From Bostrychus sinensis (taxonomy: Eukaryota; Chordata; Actinopteri; Gobiiformes; Eleotridae), in the NCBI GenBank assembly GCA_020698575.1, contig CM036243.1, forward strand, positions 21,712,403-21,776,402: 64,000 nt of DNA. Direction: 5' to 3'. The notes below the pieces were generated by a model. It was not told the DNA's origin. It did not search any database and saw only the letters and a program-made list of their open reading frames with translations. The translations under genes were made by a program, and so were the position numbers. This document shows, piece by piece, positions 11,501-23,500 of the stretch (position 1 is its first letter; the number at the start of each line of letters is the position of its first letter).

Positions 11501-12568
11501 CTTGTTCACTGTGTAGGAAGGATGGAACAGGAGACTGTAAAGTGGATTGGTGCATCTTCCACAGCAATGTGGATGATGTACCAGTCTGTTGTAGTACAAC
11601 TTTAGGATCTACGTTCCTATTCTCACCCATCTTGTCCTTTTGGTCATGACCCACTGTTCATGATCAAAAAGACAAAATCTCAGATACAAGCATCTGAAAT
11701 TTGTTTCCTCTGCAGGGTGGCTGGGCACTCCCTTAAAGATAGGATGAGAAGCTCGGCCACCCGGGAGGAGCTCGAACTAGAGCCGCTGCTCCTTCATATT
11801 GAGGAGGAAGTGTATGGACAGAGGGACATTTCCGCCACCATCCCCATTTAGACTCTTGCAACTACTGCCCCTGCGACGCAGCCCCGCATGTAAGATTTGA
11901 AGATGGATACATGGACTTCATACCTGTTAATGTGCTGTGTGCGGCCCTCGGGGGTCATGTGTGAAAGGTCTTTGTTGCAGAGCTGACAAAAGAAAAGTCC
12001 CTCATCCTCCAGTTCCACTGGATGCCCCTCTCTATCCAGCTCTTGCTGCAGACGCATCGCCAAAGCTTCATCATTGTCCAAAGGTTCAGGGTGGATTTCT
12101 GCTCTTTGAGACTCTGTAAATACAATACAGAGGTCTTTCATGAAAAGTTATGTTGAAAAAAAAAACAACAACAATGCAATAGTAACACAAATTACCCTGT
12201 TGAAACTCAGTGTGGTTTTCTGTCTCTGTTGGTTGACTTTTATTGCTAAACACCATCCTTTGTGGACTGGCTCTTTTGAACTGCTGCATCTTTCGGAGAA
12301 CCTTATCTTTTACCCTTGTCCCACTGTCAGTACTGGGGCCAGGGGCAGCTCCTGTACAGACAGACTGTGTCCCACTGACAGTTGTAGTAATCTGAGGCCC
12401 AGTGTTGTCATCTTTCTTGTTTTTCTTGCTCCTTTTTTCTTCTACAGTCACCTGGCTGCTGTGCTGCTCCGTTGCTTTCTTTTGCTGCCGCTGATCCACT
12501 GTTTTTTTGCGATTCCTTTTGAGGAGCTTGGAGCAAAGATCTACAAAATCCTGGTCTGAGTCATCCAT
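4241..12568 (-). CDS. slx4: SLX4 structure-specific endonuclease scaffold subunit, 13 coding exons
   Basis: Coding exons in transcript order: 12568-12196, 12113-11924, 11192-10989, 10885-10647, 10350-10055, 9971-9713, 9261-9077, 8989-8843, 8589-8420, 7923-5699, 5562-5466, 5286-4969, 4613-4241. They sum to 5,076 nt, an open frame of 1,691 residues (human SLX4 is 1,834). Domain order matches the family: two UBZ4 ubiquitin-binding zinc fingers, an XPF-binding region, a BTB domain, a long disordered acidic and serine-rich segment, a SAP-like region, and the conserved C-terminal domain that binds SLX1. Known role: a nuclear scaffold coordinating SLX1, XPF-ERCC1 and MUS81-EME1 in Holliday-junction resolution and crosslink repair (FANCP in human). 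The donor of exon 3 (10989) is the least certain boundary; it was chosen because it keeps the phase. The start MDDSDQDFVDLC is acidic like other SLX4 N termini. Confidence 0.95.
5699..7923 (-). CDS. slx4: slx4 exon 10: large disordered central region with SUMO-interacting-like motif
   Basis: A single open exon of 2,225 nt, corresponding to the long central exon of vertebrate SLX4. It is rich in Asp, Glu, Ser and Pro, with acidic runs near its start, and is probably intrinsically disordered. At about 7021-7065 it encodes ELVVLSDSSDDMNIDL, a hydrophobic core followed by acidic and serine residues as in SUMO-interacting motifs. Human SLX4 has functional SIMs in the comparable part of the protein. 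No frame break is seen across the exon. Confidence 0.88.
8420..8989 (-). CDS. slx4: slx4 exons 8-9: BTB/POZ domain
   Basis: Exon 8 gives DLQLQVDSGEVFFAHSFMVY, a typical BTB opening in which the second strand leads to H-x-F-x-L/V. Exon 9 gives VLLNDVPGQAVFALLQYLYT, the BTB helix pair with the conserved Leu-x-x-x-Tyr-Thr. In SLX4 this domain mediates dimerisation and helps XPF function. The intron between the two exons is about 250 bases and the phases match. Residues are roughly 583-687 of the assembled protein. Confidence 0.9.
9713..10350 (-). CDS. slx4: slx4 exons 5-6: putative XPF (ERCC4)-binding MLR region
   Basis: Exon 5 includes PLWQKSALPID and, shortly after, FYTPELKEFIVPWE. It lies between the UBZ fingers and the BTB domain, where vertebrate SLX4 has the MUS312-MEI9 interaction-like (MLR) region that binds XPF. 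Assignment is by position and motif resemblance. Exon 6 follows with low-complexity sequence ending in GMTLTQYGYPATDLSKG. Confidence 0.65.
10989..12113 (-). CDS. slx4: slx4 exons 2-3: tandem UBZ4 zinc fingers
   Basis: Exon 2 (12113-11924) ends with FCQLCNKDLSHMTPEGRTQH, and the final cysteine of this finger comes from the first codons of exon 3, so the intron splits UBZ-1. Exon 3 carries UBZ-2: CPICGKRFKSLKSRSSHLKR and then Cys. The C-x2-C...H...C layout is that of UBZ4 fingers, which in SLX4 bind K63-linked ubiquitin and recruit the complex to interstrand crosslinks. All zinc ligands are present in both fingers. The intron between the exons holds a non-LTR reverse transcriptase fragment. Confidence 0.88.
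11283..11870 (+). mobile_element. Non-LTR retrotransposon fragment (reverse transcriptase) in slx4 intron 2
   Basis: The + strand encodes LLADDAVLLASSGQDLQHAL, which contains the (A)DD catalytic motif of reverse transcriptase, and then KEFKYLGVLFTV. A second piece at 11700-11810 reads FLCRVAGHSLKDRMRSSATR and later LEPLLLHIEEE, as in C-terminal parts of fish non-LTR elements. The two pieces are in different frames, and the 5' half of the element is missing. It lies antisense to slx4 and is non-functional. The clade is not assigned. Confidence 0.8.
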
Positions 12569-13080
12569 AGTAATGGGTCCCTCTTCCTAAAATGTCATGG
12601 CTGCATGTCGTCTTTTGTAATAAATGTATGGTTAATCAGGATGCAGTGTGGTCATCCGACTTAGCTGAATTCTGAGGAAATAGATATATTTCCCTTGTCA
12701 AATAAAGTAAAGGCAGGAACATCAGTGTCTGTGAAAGGCATATTTAAAAAAAAAAAAAAAAAAAAATCCCAAAGAAGTGAGCTGTGAGCTTTGTAATATG
12801 TCAAACCGTTAGCCAGGTCGACCCAATCATGCTAACAGGCTAACACTCAAATTAGGCTGTTTCACTTTACCATCCATGGCTGTTTGTTGTTAAAACTGCT
12901 GCACTAAACAAAAAACCTGAACTAACAGTTTAGACATATAAAATCAAAGATTAAAAGACCCATTGGCGTTTGTTTCTTTTCTAAAAGAATCACGTTCAAC
13001 CGAACCGCTTCATGTTGATTTTCCGGTCACGTGACTGTCACATGACTAACCACTGCCGGGGCGCCCACAGTGGGTCGCGA
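12569..13080 (-). promoter_or_regulatory. slx4 5' UTR and promoter region with CACGTG palindrome
   Basis: Upstream of the slx4 ATG. The 10-bp perfect palindrome GTCACGTGAC (13026-13035) matches the E-box form bound by USF and TFE/MITF-type bHLH-ZIP factors, and a near copy, GTCACATGAC, follows at 13037-13046. TTCCGG just before it (13021-13026) resembles an ETS core. No TATA box is obvious. The transcription start is inferred to lie between about 12600 and 13020. An A-run lies at 12746-12766. Confidence 0.5.
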
Positions 13081-13325
13081 GGGCCTCTGAAAAAGAGTTC
13101 CAAGCAAGGGCTGAATGATATAGCAAGGAAGACTGGTTCTGCAGTGCTCACAGAAAATGTGTGATTAATAATAATAAATGCAATGTTTTTGCTATGCAGT
13201 GAAATTACACAATTAATTACTTCATTTTTCCTAATTATGAGGGTCAGGGAGGCAAAGGGTGGGGGCCATCAACATATCAAATGATAAAATGGGAGTCGCT
13301 TGGAAAAAAGGTTGGGAACCAATGA
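13066..13325. repeat. Probable hAT-type MITE remnant
   Basis: The segment starts with CAGTGGGTCGCGAGGGCC and ends with GGTTGGGAACCAATG, resembling the degenerate inverted ends of non-autonomous hAT elements. The inverted match is weak, so this is a tentative call. Confidence 0.35.
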
Positions 13326-14089
13326 CTTAAAAGTACCTAAAAGAAATATTTTTTTTACGTTTTTCATCAAGTAAAGTTTACAGAACCAGCGCTTTTAGGG
13401 TTTTTTTTTTTTTTTTTTTTTTTTACCAATAGTGTTTTTTTTTTATTCATATAGGGCCCTCAAAGTGTCAGGAAAACATATCTTGAGCAAAAAAGGTATC
13501 TTGAGGAAACTTTTTTTCATGGGGTCCGTTTTTTTTAATATCCAACCCTTGAATATTAGTTTTAGCATCTGTCGAAAGATTCTACCTACACTTTTTTTTT
13601 TTTTTTTATAATTTCTAAATTACTAAACAACTTTGAATCCTCTAAATTGCAGCTTGAAAAATCTTATTCAAAAGATGTTTCGTGCAACATGGTACATTTT
13701 TGTACAAACAGCATTACTAATGAGGACATTTGGATGTTGTGTGGACACATTTTACTGTCCGTAGTCTTTTTTTTTTTTTTCTTTAACCAAGTAATCCATG
13801 TTTGCAAAATGCCCTCCTCATTTTGAAGAAATGTTTTAACTGCAGTTGTTGAGGAAGTGTAGAGTTATATGTAGTAATACTTACCCAGTCACCCACACAG
13901 TTACTTAATGAACACTGCAATATTACTGAATTAAAAATGAATGGTAACTTGCAATGTGCGTGCAAATACATGGCTTTAATCCAACTTGTAGGATTCAAAA
14001 ACAGTACTGACCTGCAACAAATGAACACAAACCAAAAGGAAGGGCAATGCCTCATTAAGTCAACAGAGTACCGGAGTTCTTCTGTTGCA

Positions 14090-15294
14090 CACAGTTTATT
14101 TAACAATATGGTATATAAGTAAGAAATGAGTCTTTTACCAGTTTTTACAGCGATTTCATTCTCTCTTCCTTATATTTATAGTATTTTGTTTAATAACTTG
14201 ATTTACAATAGGAGAAAAAGGTAATCCCCCAAATTCAAGTTTTTGTGTGAGAGGAATGAAGGTTGATAACATTGATTTCCTTGGGGTGAATCTCAAATGT
14301 GCCCTTAATCTCTAGATAGCTCACAACTTCTGTGTAAAATTTAGAAGATGGGGCATTTAAGATGTAGCCCATAAACCAGCAATCATTCCACCTCAGCTTA
14401 GGGGGCTAGTCTCTTTCTCACACTCTCTTTACACTTTACAACATCTGTATGACAAGAAAGTATGACAAATTCAAAGCAACATTTTTTTTTTTTAGTTTAC
14501 ACCCGCAAAACAGATTTTTTCAAATACCAGGCCTCTGAGATGGCAGTCCTTGTTTTCTGAAACCAATTTTAGTGACTAAGGGTTTGTCTCAGTGTCTTCA
14601 TGTGCACCTGCATACATGCCTGTGTATACACAACCTGCAGCAGTCCATTTCCTATATAATTACAACCGAGTGCTCTTCATACACACAAAGAGAAAGGGAG
14701 CCGTCTCTGTCCCTGAACTCATCATTTGGACTAATGGTACAACACTAGATTACAATTGCCAGGAATGACAGCTTGAGAGGAGAACAAAAACCTGGCCCAA
14801 CTCCCAGACAAAAAAATATTTTACAGTTGCAACACAAAATGCTTAAGGTCTTTCTCCAAAGGTACAAAATAAAAGATATGAATATAATAATGCAATTGTA
14901 CATTTTTCTTTAATAAAAAGAAACAAGAAGGCATGAAACCATACCAAAAACAAACCAAAAATAAATTGAGTATTGAACACATTTGGTCTCAACCAAAAAT
15001 ATATTCTTTATGATTTAATTTTATTTAAGAAGCAACTTGCAAATCCCTCAACATTTTAAGGAAGAAAAACCCACAACCTGGGTTAAGGAAACAATTATAT
15101 TCCCTAGAAGTGTTTATTTTTTGACCAAATTGTCTTTATACAGAGGAAACTTTTTACATGTCAGTACAAAAACGTTCTCTGTCTTAGAAAGAACAAACAA
15201 AGCCCTCTAACAGGATAGGTATCCAGAAAAACTAAGAGGACGGGAGGTTGGGTCCCTGGGAGGGATATTGTTCATTATTTCCCCAGCAAAGATG
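14090..15294 (-). other. crebbp 3' UTR (inferred)
   Basis: AT-rich non-coding sequence downstream of the crebbp stop. On the gene's strand an AATAAA (TTTATT on +) lies at about 14095-14100, and others occur near 15010 and 15115, so several tail sites are possible. No ORF of note is present. Long T runs at 13399-13424, 13594-13607 and 13768-13781 lie further downstream, between this UTR and the slx4 promoter. Confidence 0.5.
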
Positions 15295-17548
15295 CTACAA
15301 TCCCTCCACAAACTTCTCCAGAGTGTCCCCTGTAGCATCTCCCACCATCCCCAATTCACTGTTCAGTCCCCCTCTGTTAGGTGTGTTTAGCTGTGGTAGC
15401 ATAGCGCTCTGTTCTGGAGTCCCCAAATGTCCCTGCTCCATAGACGCTGAAAGTGGGCCCCCTAAACCCGGGTGTGGGGAGCCCGTGTGGGGCGGAGGCG
15501 GGTGTTGTGGTGAAGGCTGTGGCTGGGTTTGGACCTGCGGAGAGGGACTGGAATGTGGCGGGAGCTGCGGCTGTTGGGGCGGCTGTTGTGAGGGCGGACA
15601 CGGCGACTGGACTGGGGCTGGAGAACGGACCTGGTTGCTCAGGGCATTGGTAAGTGTGGGCTGGCCAGGAAGGTGAGGGCCGCCCTGGGGCTGACCCGCC
15701 AGCAGGTGCGTCTGAGGGCTCATGGGGCTGGGCTGAGCAGGAGAGCCCATCTGCTGTTTGAGAACAGCCTGCTGCTGCTGTGGGAGTTGCTGCTGCTGCT
15801 GTAGCATTCGTTGGTGCAGTAGATTCTGGGTGGAGTCCATAGCCATGCCCGGCTGACCCATCTGGTTCATGGGTGACAGTTGGCTCATAGGCCCCCCAGG
15901 TGCTCCTGCACCAGGCTGCATGGCGATCTGCTGCTGCTGCATGCGGAGCTGGGAATAGGTGGCATTGGGGCCGGGGGTCTGAGCAGGGAACTGGCTGTGG
16001 CCCTGAGGCAATACACCCTGCTGTTGCTGCTGCTGTCTGAGGAGCTGCCGCCGGTAAATCTCCTGGAGCTGAGGGTTGGTGTTGTGTGCTGCATTCATGA
16101 GCTGACCTTGGGGTCCTAGGGCAGCCATACCCTGAGCAGGGGGCTGCTGGGGGGGCATACCTGGCCTCTGTACAGCCCCCCCTTGCAGTGTCATGGCCTG
16201 CATACCCCCCATCCCGGGCTGCTGCTGTGGTTGGCCTGCCTGCTGCTGTGGCTGGTTGGCATGGTACTTGGCTGTCCGCTGTTTGATGAAGGCAGCCATG
16301 AGCTGAGGGTTGGATTTGAGGATGTTAAGAACCTGCTGCTGCTGTTGGGGGGAGCTCGGGGACTTCAGGGTACGAAGGAGGTCTTGCAGAGCATTCGGAG
16401 CTATTGCACCAGGACGCTGTGGTGCTTGAGGCCGGGCTCCAGGTTGCTGTGGGATGAGCATCCTCTGTCCTGGCTGGGGCTGCTGCCCAGGGGCCATCAT
16501 AGGCCTCTGCATGGCCATGGTTTGTGGTGGGTTTTGTCCTGGAACAAGGCCTGGCTGCTGGGCCTGGGGCGTCTGCATAGGGCCAGCAGCCCCAGGCCAC
16601 TGTCCTGGAGCCATGTTGGGCTGCATGACTTGTGGTGGTCCCCGAGGTCCCGGGACCATCTGCATTGGGGGCTGCATTGGGCCGGTCATGCGCTGCTGAG
16701 GTGACTGGTTCATAGGCAAGCCATTTATATTGACCCTGTAGTTCTGCTGGTTTTGCTGGGCCTGTGCAATTATCTCTATGCGTCGTGCCATCTTGACTGC
16801 GGCCAGGGGTGGCTGCTGGGTTATCTGCTGCTGTTGCTGAGGAGGCTGTGGCAGAGGGGACTGCTGCTGGTGGAGGGGGGAGGCCTGAGGGCCAGGTTTG
16901 CCCTGAGACACCTGGGGCTGGGGCTGCCCATTGCGAGGGGCATTAGGGTAGGAGGGGGACATTACGCCCACAGAGTTGGGCGTCTGGGGCTGATTGGACA
17001 GGGGCTGCTGAGGAGGCTGGGGGGTATTAGGCTGTGCATGACCAGTGGGAGTGTTGGGAGCAGCTGAGGCTGGTGGGGACTGGTAATGGCATGGTCCTGC
17101 CCTGCATGGTGGCCATCCTTCTCCTCATCATTTGAGCCTGTTGCAGCCTATGCTGTAGCTGCTGCTGGCGAAGTTTGTGTTTTATGTTCAAACAGAATGG
17201 GACAGGACACTTGTTCTCTTGACAGTGCTTGGCATGATAACAGCATAAAGCAATGAGCTGTTTGCAAACAGGGCAGCCACCATTGGTTTTGCGTTTGCAT
17301 CCTTTGGTGTGCTGGACCACTCGCTTCATCTTCTGGCAAGAAGGGAGAGAGCAGTTGGCATTGCGACACTGACAAGCGTGAACCAAGGACTGTATGCATC
17401 GCTGGATGCTTAAGCGCCGGCTCTCCTGTGGGCTCTTGGAGGGCTCCCCACTCTGACTGTTGTTGTCGTCATCCAAACCAAGACCCCACTTGACCATCTG
17501 ATGCTCGTGGCCCTTTGCATTGTAACAGCTAATGCACAAATCAAAGTC
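15295..17548 (-). CDS. crebbp: crebbp exon 31: ZZ end, TAZ2, NCBD and C terminus, with a frameshift
   Basis: The first frame (17548 to a TAA at 17027-17029) gives DFDLCISCYNAKGHEHQMVK (ZZ), then TAZ2 with RLSIQRCIQSLVHACQCRNA, LPSCQKMKRVVQHTKGCKRK and HCQENKCPVPFCLNIKHKLR, ending near MRRRMATMQGR. From about 17081 the conserved sequence continues in another frame: SPPASAAPNTPTGHAQP, later the NCBD with ALQDLLRTLKSPSSP and LKSNPQLMAAFIKQRTAKYH, and the terminus GDTLEKFVEGL. The exon is 2,254 nt, one more than a multiple of three, although it starts in phase 0. So one base is extra or two are missing between about 17030 and 17124. Both parts are well conserved, which favours an assembly error or a very recent mutation over an old pseudogene. 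Confidence 0.93.
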
Positions 17549-20500
17549 CTAACAAAGATAAAATACAAAAAACATGAATTTGTATCAGGGATGAAATCAT
17601 TACTCAAGAACAAATAAAGAATAAAGCGTACTCACCTCACAGACAGTACAGTGCCAGCGAGTCTCCACATGATGTTTGCACTCATTACAAGTGTAGACAA
17701 AGCGATCCTGGCCCTGGTTGTGCAGCTCAACAAGCATGCACATTGTGCTCCACTTGCACCTCCGAAGGGAGCTGAACTCCCAGTGTTTGTCTCTGGCCAA
17801 AGTTAAGAAAGCATCACGACCATCCATCAGGTCACAGGACAGCAGAGGGTCAGGGTCAACTATGGGTGGCAGGGTGTTGATCATCGGAGCAGAGTGGAGA
17901 TGGATCACAAAGAATACCTACAGTGGGTTTGAGACAAAGAGAAATATTACTGAGAAAAGATACAAATTGAATAAATTTTACACTTTTAAAAAGCAGGTCT
18001 GACCTCTTTGTGCTTCTCCATGGTTGCATACAGTTTCTGGGACAAATCATTGGCAACATTTGGCATCCCAGGCTTCTTCTTATTGGCTCGACTCACACTG
18101 CTCTTGCTTTTGTTGGTCTTTTTGTTGTTCTTTTTCTTAGCGTTTTTGCTGTCACCTGGTGTTCCCTGGTGAGATTATATAGTGGCAGGCATTACACATT
18201 TGGCTCTGTTCTTGATTAGTTATCAAGCAAAAAGAACCAACCCATACTGAGTTTGACTGTCTTACTTCAGGAGTTTCAGAAGCAGCAGTGTTCTCCTCCT
18301 TTTTCCTTTCTTCCTCCTCCTGCTCCAGCTCCTTAATGCTCTCCTCCAATACATTGGGCCAGAAGTCTCCTTCAAAGTAAGGCAGCTCATTGGCACTTGT
18401 CAAACGGTCCTCTGTTGCCTGTTTGAAGATGTCCTATGACACAGAAACAGATTATTTTGTTATTCACATACATAATAAAAACAATCTTTTGAACAGATGT
18501 ACCAAGTTAATTGCATATATACGTAAGTTTCAGTGTTTTTACTTTATAGTCATGTAGGATTCTCTCTGCAAATGCTTTGTCCAACATTTTTCGGTACCAC
18601 TCCTGCAACCTTTTGGGCTTGGGGATCTTCTGGTCTGGAGGGTGGCAGTGGAAGATGTAGTCGTCCCCCTCACTGGGCGGACAGGCCCAGATGTGGCCTT
18701 GAGCATACCTGTAAACACAAACATACAAAGTCAGAAAGGAGACAAGCTAGGTAAATGTAATTTATGATTCTGTCAATGGATTAGAAAATGTACTCAAAGG
18801 GGAAAAATAGTTTACCCTAATTTCTTGACATATTCTAAATAGCCAATGAGGATTTCATGGTAGACTGCTGTTCGTAAAATACGAGGTCTGAAGAAATGAA
18901 TACTGTCAAGGTACGATATGTAGACCCGTCTGCATGACAAAAGAAAAAAAAAAAAACATCAAGCACATCATCCTCTAATATATTAACCTGAAAAATATGT
19001 TAGAATATAGAGTAATCTAATGTACTGACCTAGTGTTAGGAAATGAGCATTCAGAGCCATACTCCTGTACATGCATGCCAAAGAAGCACACATCAACACC
19101 ATCAATCTCCTCAAAGGCAAAAAGTGCTTTGGTTCTGTAGGGAAAGGTTTCAGGCATTTCCCCTGTATCGACAAACCTGTTAAAAAAGAAGAAATATCTC
19201 TAAACATGTTTCATAAAATGTTCACAGCATCACATGTATCAATATTTATATTAATACAATTTATTGATGCAAAATATAATTTGCTTATGAAAACTAACCT
19301 TACAATATAAATTGTAATTGTATTCTGTCTAATTAACTAAAAAAAAAAAAAGCTGTTTAATTAGGAATTCAGGAGTTGTAAATAAATGAAATGATTATTG
19401 ATGATGAATGATTATTTCAAAATTGAATGAATTTCAAAATTCAAATCCTTATTCCCATTGGGCTCACCTGGTTTTCATGCCTGGTTTAACCTCCACTGTT
19501 TTGTCAGAGCTCGCTACTACTCGCACAAACACCTCTCCAGCCTCTGGGTGGTTCTGTCTTTTCAAGTATTTATTCACACGATCCTCTATGTAAGTTCCCA
19601 ATCTTGTTGACTGAAGCCCTACAAGCAATAAATGAATGCAAACAATATAAACCCTTAATCATAGTTTGTAATTTCAAAATAAATAAAATATCTTGCCAAT
19701 ACTTTATGTGAATGGACTTGCCACAAAAGCACATATTCCCTGGGTCAATAAATGGAATGGCAATTAAACCACAATAAAATAAAATGCATTTAATACATGG
19801 GAGGCATAGCCTACACAGCACAGGTCTTCTGTTAATTTTCAAAGTTTTTTTGGCCTTGCCCTGAATATTAAAAAGAAAATTAAACCTACGTTTGGCAGTA
19901 AACTTGTTTTCCTTGCGCGTTTTCCCACTTTTCTTCAAACAGTTGTCACAGATGAATCTAAAAGGAAAACATATTTCAGCTCTTTTTTTGCAACACATAA
20001 TTTTAGTATAGGTTAATAACTTACCCAGAAGGCCAAATGACCTCGTAGTGTAAAACACATATCTGGTGCATTTTCCGCCCACAGTCTTTACATTCAACAA
20101 ACCTTGAAAATAAATAAATATTATAATTTGTGATAATAAATAACAACATTTTTGTGTTACAATATTGCAGATCGTTAAGGATGTCTTCTTTCATAACAAC
20201 TCTTTTCTTATGATTCTAATACAACTAGTTTGATTGTTGGTGGCTTAATTGCTAAAGTAACAAGCAACAAACTCATCTTTAATCATTTTAATATTCCTCC
20301 AGTCGTTAGATACTTGCTAGCAACCAAATGCAAGTGTGCCTTTGAGGAGGTTTAAAATGTTCATGTTTAAATGTTGCTATTCAATGAAAATATACTTGAA
20401 CACCAAGTCTGAGACAGCTGTCTGCAGTAGGTGGCACTGCTGAGCTCCCCTAGGATTTTATCAAAAGCCAAAAAATTGATCAGGGGGCGCAGAGTGAAAC

Positions 20501-23500
20501 TATGCAGTATGTGCACCAAAAGTATAAAACAAAGCCAGATGTGAATTGTAGAAAACAGAAAATACAGGAAAAAGGATAGTAGTATTTCTGCAACTACAAC
20601 ATTTATACTTACGGTTCAGGGTCTAGAACGTCATTCTTTTTCCTTTCAAACTGGTCTTTTGAAATCATCCTAATACATCAGGAAAGAAGAAATTAAACAT
20701 GAGCAATATCTGTATTAAGTATCAGTAGTAGTAGTAAGCTATTCAGAAACACAAAACAATAGATATAGAAAACAGACATTGTAAACGTAAATCATAATCA
20801 GGGTCTTTATTAGGACAGGTACTTACTTCCTCAGGGCATGATTGAAAATGCATCTTTTAATGAGTTTTGTAGTAGCGTCAAATTATAAGCTGGTATGTCA
20901 AATTACACAAACCCCCCAAAATTTAATGAATTTATGAAGTCAGTTTACTTACGTCTGTGGTTGAGCGGGATCGTCACCTAATGTGACACTCTCTCCCTGG
21001 ATCTCATTGAAGCACTTTTCACAAAAATGATACCTGTAAGATTGCACATTACATTTTAGCCTTACAACTACAACTGATCTTAGTCTTTTATATAGATGTG
21101 CTCCTAATATTTAAGCTAAAAAATGTGACAAAAAGTACTTTAAAGTGCATTACATATAAACATTAAAGTGCTAAGTGAAAAAAAAACAAACTTGCATTTA
21201 CACAGTTCATGCAGCAGAGGGTGCAAGGGAACATGTCTAGAACTGTCCCTCAGTTGATACAAACTAAGGGCCTTAGTGTTTTCAGAATTTATTTAAATCA
21301 TGATCTCTCTCTATTACTAGAGAGAAACAGAGCAGAGACCATAGAAAATAAAGCATACTTAATTCTTCAGTCCATCAAACCCCTTAAGAGTCATTTTCAC
21401 TGGAGCAGTACAGAGCAAGACATGTCTCAGTATGGGAAAGTTTTGTTTTTTTTTATTAAATTGATGCAAACCTTACCAACAAAAATGATACCAAAGACAC
21501 AGAAAACACAAAATTATAATTACAAGTTGAAAGATGTTAAAGTAACAACTGCCTATGGTTTTTGATTGTCAGCGTGGTACATGTCTCAATTAGTTAAAAA
21601 CATGGCATTCACTGTCTATTCGCCACATTTATATCCAGAATAGTACTTTCATAATTCAAAGAATACAAAGCTGAAAATAAACCAGAAAACACTTTTCTAC
21701 AATTAACTGCAGCCATATATGACTATACGTTCATGCTCTCGCACCACTTTGCACAAGGTTTTACTCTGTAGTAGATACTGTATTTTCCAGACTATAAGTC
21801 ACATTGGTCAAAAAATGCATTATGAAGAGAAAAAAATATATATATAAATCACACTGGACTATAAGTTGCATTTATTTAAAAATGTATTTCACAAAATCTA
21901 AGACCAAGAACAGACATTTAATCTGGAAAGGCAAGTTATTAAACTACGCAATAGCGCACAGTACAACCGTGTCCTGTGGTATATTAACGTAACACATTAA
22001 CAGTTATTCAGCTACACAATAGCATAAAGAACATACCTGGGGGGCTGAATAGGCTAAATTAACATAACAAGCCAGCGAGTCTGAAGAAAGTTACAGGTAA
22101 GGAAGTTCCCTGAGCTCTCCATCTTATTCTACATCACTACTGACAGTAGTTGTCACAAGCCTAGAGCGCCCTCTCGCGGCTGTAGACGGTAATGTTTACT
22201 CCTTGATTCATGTTAAATTTGATATACAAGTTGCACCTGACTATAGTCGCAGGACCAGCGAAACTATAAAAAAAGTGCGACTTATAGTCTGGAAAACACG
22301 GTAATCTCCTGGTCATAGTGGAAATGCAAGCCTTGCCAATGACAACCCAAACCAAACTGCGCCATACTCAACAAATCGGTACCTCACAGTGTAGATGTGC
22401 CTTTAATGGGCATATTACATCTGGACAGGCAAATTAAAGAAACACAAATCAACACACACACATCCACATACCTGTTCTGGTAACTGTAGTATGTGCCTCC
22501 TGTAGGTATAGTACAGAGCTGCTTTCCATAGCAACAGAGCGTTTGAGGAGAGAACTCGTACTGCAAACACAGGTGGAATAACAAAAGATTAATTCATTTG
22601 ATAAATGTTTTTTTTGGTAAAAGGAAAAGCAAAAACACTGTACAGTTCACATTTGAATACTCAAAACAACCATTTTGGTTAAGTTTTTAATGTTTTAAGA
22701 GCTCTGCCCCTTCAAACTCACCTTCCTGCCACAACAGTAGCCCAGCCCCTGCATAACAGGGTCAATCTCTGACTCAAACACTTCAGCGAGCTTGGAGCAG
22801 TACTTGTAGACGCGGGAAGTCTTGCGATTGTAAAGCCAGGCATTATTAAACATCAACCAGACATCATCAACATATTGCCAGGGCTCTTGGTATTGGCCAG
22901 TGTCAAGCTTGCGTTTTATTGTAGACAGGTCTATTGGGTTCTTCACAATGTCAAAGTAATCCTGTAAAGAGTAAAAAGGAAATGCAAATGAAAAATGTAT
23001 AATTATTATGCAAGTTATACATAATGCATTTAGTGTTGGGGTGAGAGCATACCGGTATACCCAAAAGGAGTGGATCTACTGGCTGTCTGAATGGCAGAGA
23101 TTCAGGATCCTGTCTGTACAGAGACTCCAAAGTTGGCATCAGAGCTTGCCTCAACTCCTCAGGTTTAAAAACTAGAAAACAGCAACAAAGAACAAAGAAC
23201 TACAGTTGTGCTCAAAATAATAGCAGTATACACCACAAAGTAAAACAATCACTGTTTTTGGTAATTAAAAAAAAAAAAAAAAAAGATTTCTACATGGCAG
23301 ATGTACTAGTAGATGTAGTAGAGTAATATAAAACCAATAGATCCAACAGTCATGAAATGCATGCTGCTAATTCTTTTTATTTAAATAATTAATTAAAAGG
23401 GGCAAAATAATAGCAGTGTGGTGTGCTATCAGGACCTCAGTCAGCTGTGAGAAATCAGCTGTCCATTATGAAAGGACAAAGGCAGCACAAGTTGTGCATG

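Noticed and set aside
16183..16704. Leu/Trp-rich + strand ORFs of up to 173 codons (also 15248-15676)
   Set aside because: They arise as the complement of CAG- and CCA-rich crebbp exon 31.
19570..20100. 176-codon reverse ORF
   Set aside because: It joins parts of crebbp exons 22 and 23 with intron sequence that happens to stay open. The splice sites at 20025, 19957 and 19890 explain the conserved parts.
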